Shown here: positions 6,458 through 9,719 of the stretch, in pieces
Position numbering within the stretch: position 1 is the stretch's first letter
How the letters are laid out: each line of letters starts with the position of its first letter
Assembly: GCA_020049245.1 (NCBI GenBank)
Contig: JAIFLB010000114.1
Span: 1 to 9,719 of the forward strand
DNA from: Betaproteobacteria bacterium
Lineage (GTDB): Bacteria; Pseudomonadota; Gammaproteobacteria; Burkholderiales; Thiobacillaceae
Length of the DNA: 9,719 nt
Reading direction: 5' to 3'
Position numbers and translations under genes: made by a program
Notes under the pieces: generated by a model
The model's input: the letters and a program-made list of their open reading frames with translations, nothing else
Database searches by the model: none
What the model was told of the DNA's origin: nothing

Positions 6458-7822
6458 ATGAACAAATGGCTCGCCCTGTTGGGCTTTTCCCTGAGTTTGA
6501 TTGCCGGTGGCGCAAGCGCGCAGTTGCCCGATTTCACCGAACTGGTGGAAAAGCAATCCGCAGCTGTCGTCAACATCACCACCACCCAGGACAGCAAACA
6601 ACGCTCACTTTCCCGAAAAATGCCGGAACCGGAAGAAATGTTCGACTTCTTCCGCCGCATGATTCCGCCTGAAGGCCGCGGCATGTTGCCGCCCAAGCGC
6701 GGCCAGGGCTCCGGTTTCATGATCTCGTCGGACGGCTACATCCTGACCAACACGCATGTCGTCGATCACGTCGATGAAGTGGTCGTCAAGCTGCAAGACA
6801 AGCGTGAGTTTCGCGCCAAGGTGATCGGCACCGATCAGAGCACCGATGTCGCGCTGCTCAAGATCAACGCAAACAATCTGCCCGCCGTTCGCATCGGCGA
6901 CCCGAACAAACTGCGCGTCGGCGAATGGGTACTCGCCATCGGCGCGCCTTTCGGCTTTGAAAACTCCGCCACCGCCGGCATCGTCTCGGCGAAGGGGCGC
7001 AGCCTGCCGCAGGAAAACTACGTGCCGTTCATCCAGACCGATGTCGCGGTGAATCCCGGCAATTCAGGCGGCCCGCTATTCAACCTGCGCGGCGAGGTGG
7101 TCGGCATGAATTCGCAGATCATTTCGCGATCCGGCGGCTACATGGGGCTGTCGTTCGCCATCCCGATCGACGTCGCGATGGACATCGCCGATCAATTGAA
7201 ATCGCGCGGCAAGGTCAATCGCGGCCGCCTCGGCGTGATGATTCAGGAAGTCACCGCCGACCTGGCCGACTCCTTTGGCCTCGAATCACCGCAAGGCGCG
7301 CTGGTGGCCGATGTCGAACCCGGCAGCCCGGCCGACAAGGCTGGCATCAAGATTTCCGACATCATCCTCAAATTCGACGGCAAAACGATCAATTCCTCGA
7401 TCGAGCTGCCGCGCCTGGTCGGGGCCACCAAGCCGGGTGAGAAAACCCGCCTGACCATCTGGCGGAAAGGCAAGCAGCAGGAACTCAGCGCCACAATCGG
7501 CGAAATGGCGGATGACAAAGTCGCGGCCAAAGCACCGGAATCCAAGCCATCCAACCGTGCCGGCCTGGTAGTCAGCGCGCTGACCAGCGAGCAGAAAAGC
7601 GTGCTCAAAATCGACAATGGCGTCCTGGTCGAAGAAGTCAACGGCCCCGCCGGCCGAGCCGGTATCGAAAACGGCGACGTCATCCTCGCGGTCAACAACC
7701 AGGAAGTGAACAACGTCGAAGAGTTCGACCGCCTGATCAACGACCCGGCGCGCAAGAGTGCCGCGCTGTTGGTCAAGCGGGGTGAAGACGCACATTACGT
7801 CTCGGTCCGGCTCGACAGGTAA
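6458..7822 (+). CDS. mucD: Periplasmic serine protease/chaperone, DegP/HtrA family (MucD)
   Basis: This secreted HtrA-family protease degrades or refolds damaged periplasmic proteins and is the effector at the end of the sigma-E operon. The protein has 454 residues. A signal peptide ends after ASA (about residue 21). The trypsin-like domain at about 30-245 has a complete catalytic triad: H100 in TNTHVVDH, D130 in STDVALLK and S203 in NPGNSGGPLF. An acidic/aromatic loop (PEEMFDFFRRMIPPE, about 58-72) corresponds to the LA-loop region of HtrA proteins. Two PDZ domains follow at about 258-345 (GRLGVMIQEV, VEPGSPADKAGI) and 365-452 (VEEVNGPAGRAGI, NGDVILAVNN). A GCGAGGTG ribosome site at 6446-6453 precedes the ATG. 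It is 48 bases from rseC with no terminator seen, so co-transcription is likely. The symbol could equally be degP or htrA; the operon position favours mucD. Confidence 0.96.
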   Translation: MNKWLALLGFSLSLIAGGASAQLPDFTELVEKQSAAVVNITTTQDSKQRSLSRKMPEPEEMFDFFRRMIPPEGRGMLPPKRGQGSGFMISSDGYILTNTHVVDHVDEVVVKLQDKREFRAKVIGTDQSTDVALLKINANNLPAVRIGDPNKLRVGEWVLAIGAPFGFENSATAGIVSAKGRSLPQENYVPFIQTDVAVNPGNSGGPLFNLRGEVVGMNSQIISRSGGYMGLSFAIPIDVAMDIADQLKSRGKVNRGRLGVMIQEVTADLADSFGLESPQGALVADVEPGSPADKAGIKISDIILKFDGKTINSSIELPRLVGATKPGEKTRLTIWRKGKQQELSATIGEMADDKVAAKAPESKPSNRAGLVVSALTSEQKSVLKIDNGVLVEEVNGPAGRAGIENGDVILAVNNQEVNNVEEFDRLINDPARKSAALLVKRGEDAHYVSVRLDR

Positions 7823-7839
7823 AAGACCACAGCCCTCTT

Positions 7840-7880
7840 TCGGCCGGCGCTGCGCACTGCACCGCCGGCCGAGTTGTTTC
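7840..7880 (+). terminator. Intrinsic-type terminator after mucD
   Basis: TCGGCCGGCG (7840-7849) and CGCCGGCCGA (7863-7872) form a perfect 10-base-pair GC stem around a 13-base loop, 17 bases after the mucD stop. The following GTTGTTTC is only moderately T-rich. This is the best candidate for the end of the rpoE operon. Confidence 0.7.
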
Positions 7881-7914
7881 TGGCGATGCCATAAGACTCA
7901 ACACGCCAGCTGCT

Positions 7915-7944
7915 TTGCCTTGCCGGCGGGATTTCCGGTATGTT
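7915..7944 (+). promoter_or_regulatory. Candidate promoter for the mscS-type gene
   Basis: TTGCCT (7915-7920) and TATGTT (7939-7944) are separated by 18 bases and each matches the sigma-70 consensus at 4 of 6 positions. They lie between the terminator and the ATG at 7973, so the channel gene probably has its own promoter. Weak motif evidence. Confidence 0.3.
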
Positions 7945-7972
7945 GCGGGCACCCCCTGCCGCCTGAAACAAC

Positions 7973-9418
7973 ATGCCCATCCCGCTGCCTGACAATCTCC
8001 AGTATCTGTTCAGCAACATTCAGGAACTGATCCAGACCCCGGCGTTCTGGTCGCAAGTCGGTGTCCTGATTATGGCCGCTGCCGGGGCGATGCTGGTGCA
8101 TATGACCCTGGGCCAGAGCCTCGCCACGCGTTCGGAGCAGCTACCCGAAATGGCAATGCGGCGGATGGCGCTGAAGACGCTGCAACGTCTTCTGTTCCCG
8201 ATCAGCATGCTGATCGGCGTGCTCACCGGACGCGGACTGATGGCGCACCTGGAGCGGCCGATCAATCTGCTTGAACTGGCGGTGCCATTGCTGACTTCAA
8301 TGGCGGCCATTCGTCTGGTGGTGTTTTTCCTGCGCAAGTCATTCAAACCCAGCCCGGCGGTGAAAGCCTGGGAAAACCTGATCGCGATGTCGATCTGGTT
8401 CGTCGTCGCGTTGCATCTGCTGGGCTGGCTGCCCGTCGTGCTGGCGGCGCTCGACGCCATGGCGCTGGATATCGGCACGCACCATATCTCTGTGCTGACG
8501 GTCGGCACGCTGACGCTCTCCATCGCCCTGCTCTGGGTGCTTGCGCTGTGGCTGGCGGCGCTGATCGAAAGCCGCATCAGCCAGACTGAGTACGTCAACA
8601 TCAGCATGCGGGTGGCGCTGGTCAAACTGAGCAAGTTCATCCTGCTGGTGCTGGCCTTCCTGCTGGCGCTCAACATCGTCGGCATCGACCTCACCGCGCT
8701 GACCGTGTTTGGCGGCGCGCTCGGCGTCGGCCTCGGCTTCGGCCTGCAACGCATCGCCAGCAACTTCATCAGCGGCTTCATCGTGCTGTTCGATCGCTCC
8801 ATCAAGCCGGGCGATGTCATCACCATCGACAACACCTTCGGCTGGGTGCAGGAACTGCATGCCCGCTATGTCGTGGTGCGCGACCGCGACGGCGTTGATC
8901 GCCTGATTCCAAACGAAACCCTGATCACCACCGAAGTCGTCAACTGGAGCTATAGCGACCGCAAAGTACGCTTGAAACTGCCGGTTTCGATCAGCTACGA
9001 CAACGACCCTGAACAGGCCATGGCCCTGCTGCTCGCCTCCGCCCAAGGCATTCCGCGCGTGCTCGCCAACCCGGCCCCGGCAGCTCGCCTGGTTGCTTTC
9101 GGTGATAACGGCATCGAACTGGAATTACGCATCTGGATCCAGGATCCCGAGGCGGGGCTGGTCAATGTGCGTTCCGACGTCAATCTGGCAATCTGGCGCG
9201 CCTTCAAGGCTGCCGGCATCGTGATTCCCTTTCCGCAGCGCGACCTGCACATCGTCGGCGATCACCACGGCGGCGGCCGCCCAGCAACCCCGCCGCGATG
9301 GCCTCTAGATAAATCCGACCTGCCGGCGCTCCAGGGTCAGACGATTCATCCGGCGCGTTCCAGGTTTAACGCCAGCAGCCGGCGCAGAATTTCCTCGTCG
9401 GCCATCTCGGGCGTGTAG
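7973..9418 (+). CDS. MscS-family mechanosensitive ion channel
   Basis: This inner-membrane channel of the small-conductance mechanosensitive family opens under membrane tension and releases solutes during osmotic downshock. The protein has 481 residues and is longer than classic MscS (286) because of extra N-terminal membrane helices. Hydrophobic segments lie at about 27-47, 70-88, 98-120, 135-162, 173-197 and 216-236. The pore helix and family signature lie at about 243-281: FGGALGVGLGFGLQRIASNF, then LFDRSIKPGD. The cytoplasmic beta domain follows (GWVQELHARYVVVRDRDG, RLIPNETLITTEVVNWSYSD), and the C-terminal domain ends near PFPQRDLHIVGD at about residue 430. The last 50 or so residues look unlike the family and overlap the opposite-strand methyltransferase gene by 73 bases. 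The ribosome site is weak. The gene probably forms its own transcription unit downstream of the mucD terminator. The exact MscS subfamily was not assigned. Confidence 0.93.
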   Translation: MPIPLPDNLQYLFSNIQELIQTPAFWSQVGVLIMAAAGAMLVHMTLGQSLATRSEQLPEMAMRRMALKTLQRLLFPISMLIGVLTGRGLMAHLERPINLLELAVPLLTSMAAIRLVVFFLRKSFKPSPAVKAWENLIAMSIWFVVALHLLGWLPVVLAALDAMALDIGTHHISVLTVGTLTLSIALLWVLALWLAALIESRISQTEYVNISMRVALVKLSKFILLVLAFLLALNIVGIDLTALTVFGGALGVGLGFGLQRIASNFISGFIVLFDRSIKPGDVITIDNTFGWVQELHARYVVVRDRDGVDRLIPNETLITTEVVNWSYSDRKVRLKLPVSISYDNDPEQAMALLLASAQGIPRVLANPAPAARLVAFGDNGIELELRIWIQDPEAGLVNVRSDVNLAIWRAFKAAGIVIPFPQRDLHIVGDHHGGGRPATPPRWPLDKSDLPALQGQTIHPARSRFNASSRRRISSSAISGV

Positions 9419-9719
9419 TCGGTCCAGCCGTAGGCGGCGGCCACCGCTTGGTCGAGTTGCTTGTGGGCCATGTCCAGCCATGCAGGCCGGGCGTTGTAGA
9501 GATTGGTCAGCGTGCGTTTCTTCAACTCGGCTTCATGCCCCGGCTTGGCCACCGGACGTTTCGGAAAGCCGGCCTTTTCCTCTTCCGGGGTGATCGCCCA
9601 ATCCACCCACTCGGGCGGGTTCAGCCAGTTCTCGCGCAGTTCGTCGAGGCGCTTCGCGGCGGCGGCGATGACAGCACTCCCCTCGCCCGCAAGCGGGGCT
9701 GGAGAGAGGACAACGTGTT
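9346..9719 (-). CDS. C-terminal part of an MmeI/type IIL-like DNA methyltransferase (cut by window edge)
   Basis: The minus-strand frame is open from the window edge to TGA at 9346-9348, giving about 124 residues. An in-frame GTG near 9606 is not a real start, because family-like sequence continues upstream of it (RLDELRENWLNPPEWVDW). The stretch TLTNLYNARPAWLDMAHKQ with LDQAVAAAYGW, ending EEILRRLLALNLERAG, is characteristic of the C-terminus of large (about 900-1000 residue) class I SAM-dependent DNA methyltransferases of the MmeI/YeeA group, which modify adenine and in type IIL enzymes are fused to a nuclease. The catalytic methyltransferase and any nuclease domain lie outside the window, so restriction activity cannot be judged. 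Upstream of AVIAAAAKRL the frame reads through a palindromic repeat encoding SPAPLAGEG. The 3' end overlaps the MscS-type gene by 73 bases. Confidence 0.72.
   Translation of the reverse strand, partial: HVVLSPAPLAGEGSAVIAAAAKRLDELRENWLNPPEWVDWAITPEEEKAGFPKRPVAKPGHEAELKKRTLTNLYNARPAWLDMAHKQLDQAVAAAYGWTDYTPEMADEEILRRLLALNLERAG
9677..9710. repeat. GC-rich imperfect palindromic repeat inserted in frame in the methyltransferase gene
   Basis: CTCCCCTCGCCCGC (9677-9690), AA, then GCGGGGCTGGAGAGAGG (9693-9709) form an imperfect hairpin: CCCGC/GCGGG at the tip, a 3-base internal mismatch, CC/GG, one mismatch, then CTC/GAG. Read on the minus strand it gives LSPAPLAGEG. Similar CTCTCC-GCCC-CGCTTGCGGG elements are dispersed through many proteobacterial genomes, and this peptide is their usual translation in one frame. 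The right boundary is uncertain because the window ends 9 bases later. Confidence 0.65.

Noticed and set aside
8339..9046. Minus-strand open frame rich in Asp, Gln and His antisense to the channel gene
   Set aside because: Its composition is what the complement of a hydrophobic membrane protein gives. No domain and no ribosome site.
1..9719. CRISPR array, tRNA, rRNA or insertion sequence
   Set aside because: No regularly spaced repeats, no cloverleaf or rRNA-like sequence, and no transposase-like frame or long terminal inverted repeats were seen.

Overview
The window is about 9.7 kb of GC-rich chromosomal DNA. It carries mostly core genes from a Gram-negative bacterium, very probably a betaproteobacterium; Rhodocyclales-like relatives fit best by gene style, but genus cannot be fixed by eye. 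The evidence is an LPS-transport permease gene (lptF) divergent from pepA, an L-aspartate oxidase gene (nadB) divergent from rpoE, and the envelope-stress order rpoE-rseA-rseB-rseC-mucD, which is a beta/gammaproteobacterial arrangement.

Layout: bases 1-436 (minus) hold the 5' part of lptF. Bases 529-2019 (plus) are a complete leucyl aminopeptidase gene, pepA. Bases 2040-3641 (minus) are nadB, convergent with pepA and only 20 bases from it. The 188-base space at 3642-3829 is a divergent control region with a candidate sigma-E-type promoter for rpoE. Bases 3830-7822 (plus) form the tightly packed envelope-stress operon: rpoE, rseA, a broken rseB, rseC and mucD (DegP-like protease). A strong GC hairpin at 7840-7872 closes it. 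Bases 7973-9418 encode an MscS-type mechanosensitive channel. Its 3' end overlaps the 3' end of an opposite-strand gene (9346 to the window edge) encoding the C-terminus of an MmeI/type IIL-like DNA methyltransferase.

The operon works as a circuit. RpoE directs envelope-stress transcription. RseA is a membrane anti-sigma factor that holds RpoE. RseB normally shields RseA from proteolysis, RseC is a membrane modulator, and MucD degrades misfolded periplasmic protein. LptF and the MscS channel are also envelope proteins, so most of the window concerns the cell envelope.

The two most notable observations are these. First, rseB is disrupted: the frame breaks near 5190-5199 and roughly 20 conserved residues appear to be missing, which would weaken the shield on RseA if the lesion is real. 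Second, a GC-rich imperfect palindrome lies in frame inside the methyltransferase gene at the right edge, where it encodes a short peptide containing SPAPLAGEG, a hallmark of dispersed palindromic repeats that tolerate insertion in coding regions. Gene order also departs from what I recall as usual: holC does not follow pepA and lepA does not follow mucD. I do not see a convincing new multi-gene system here.
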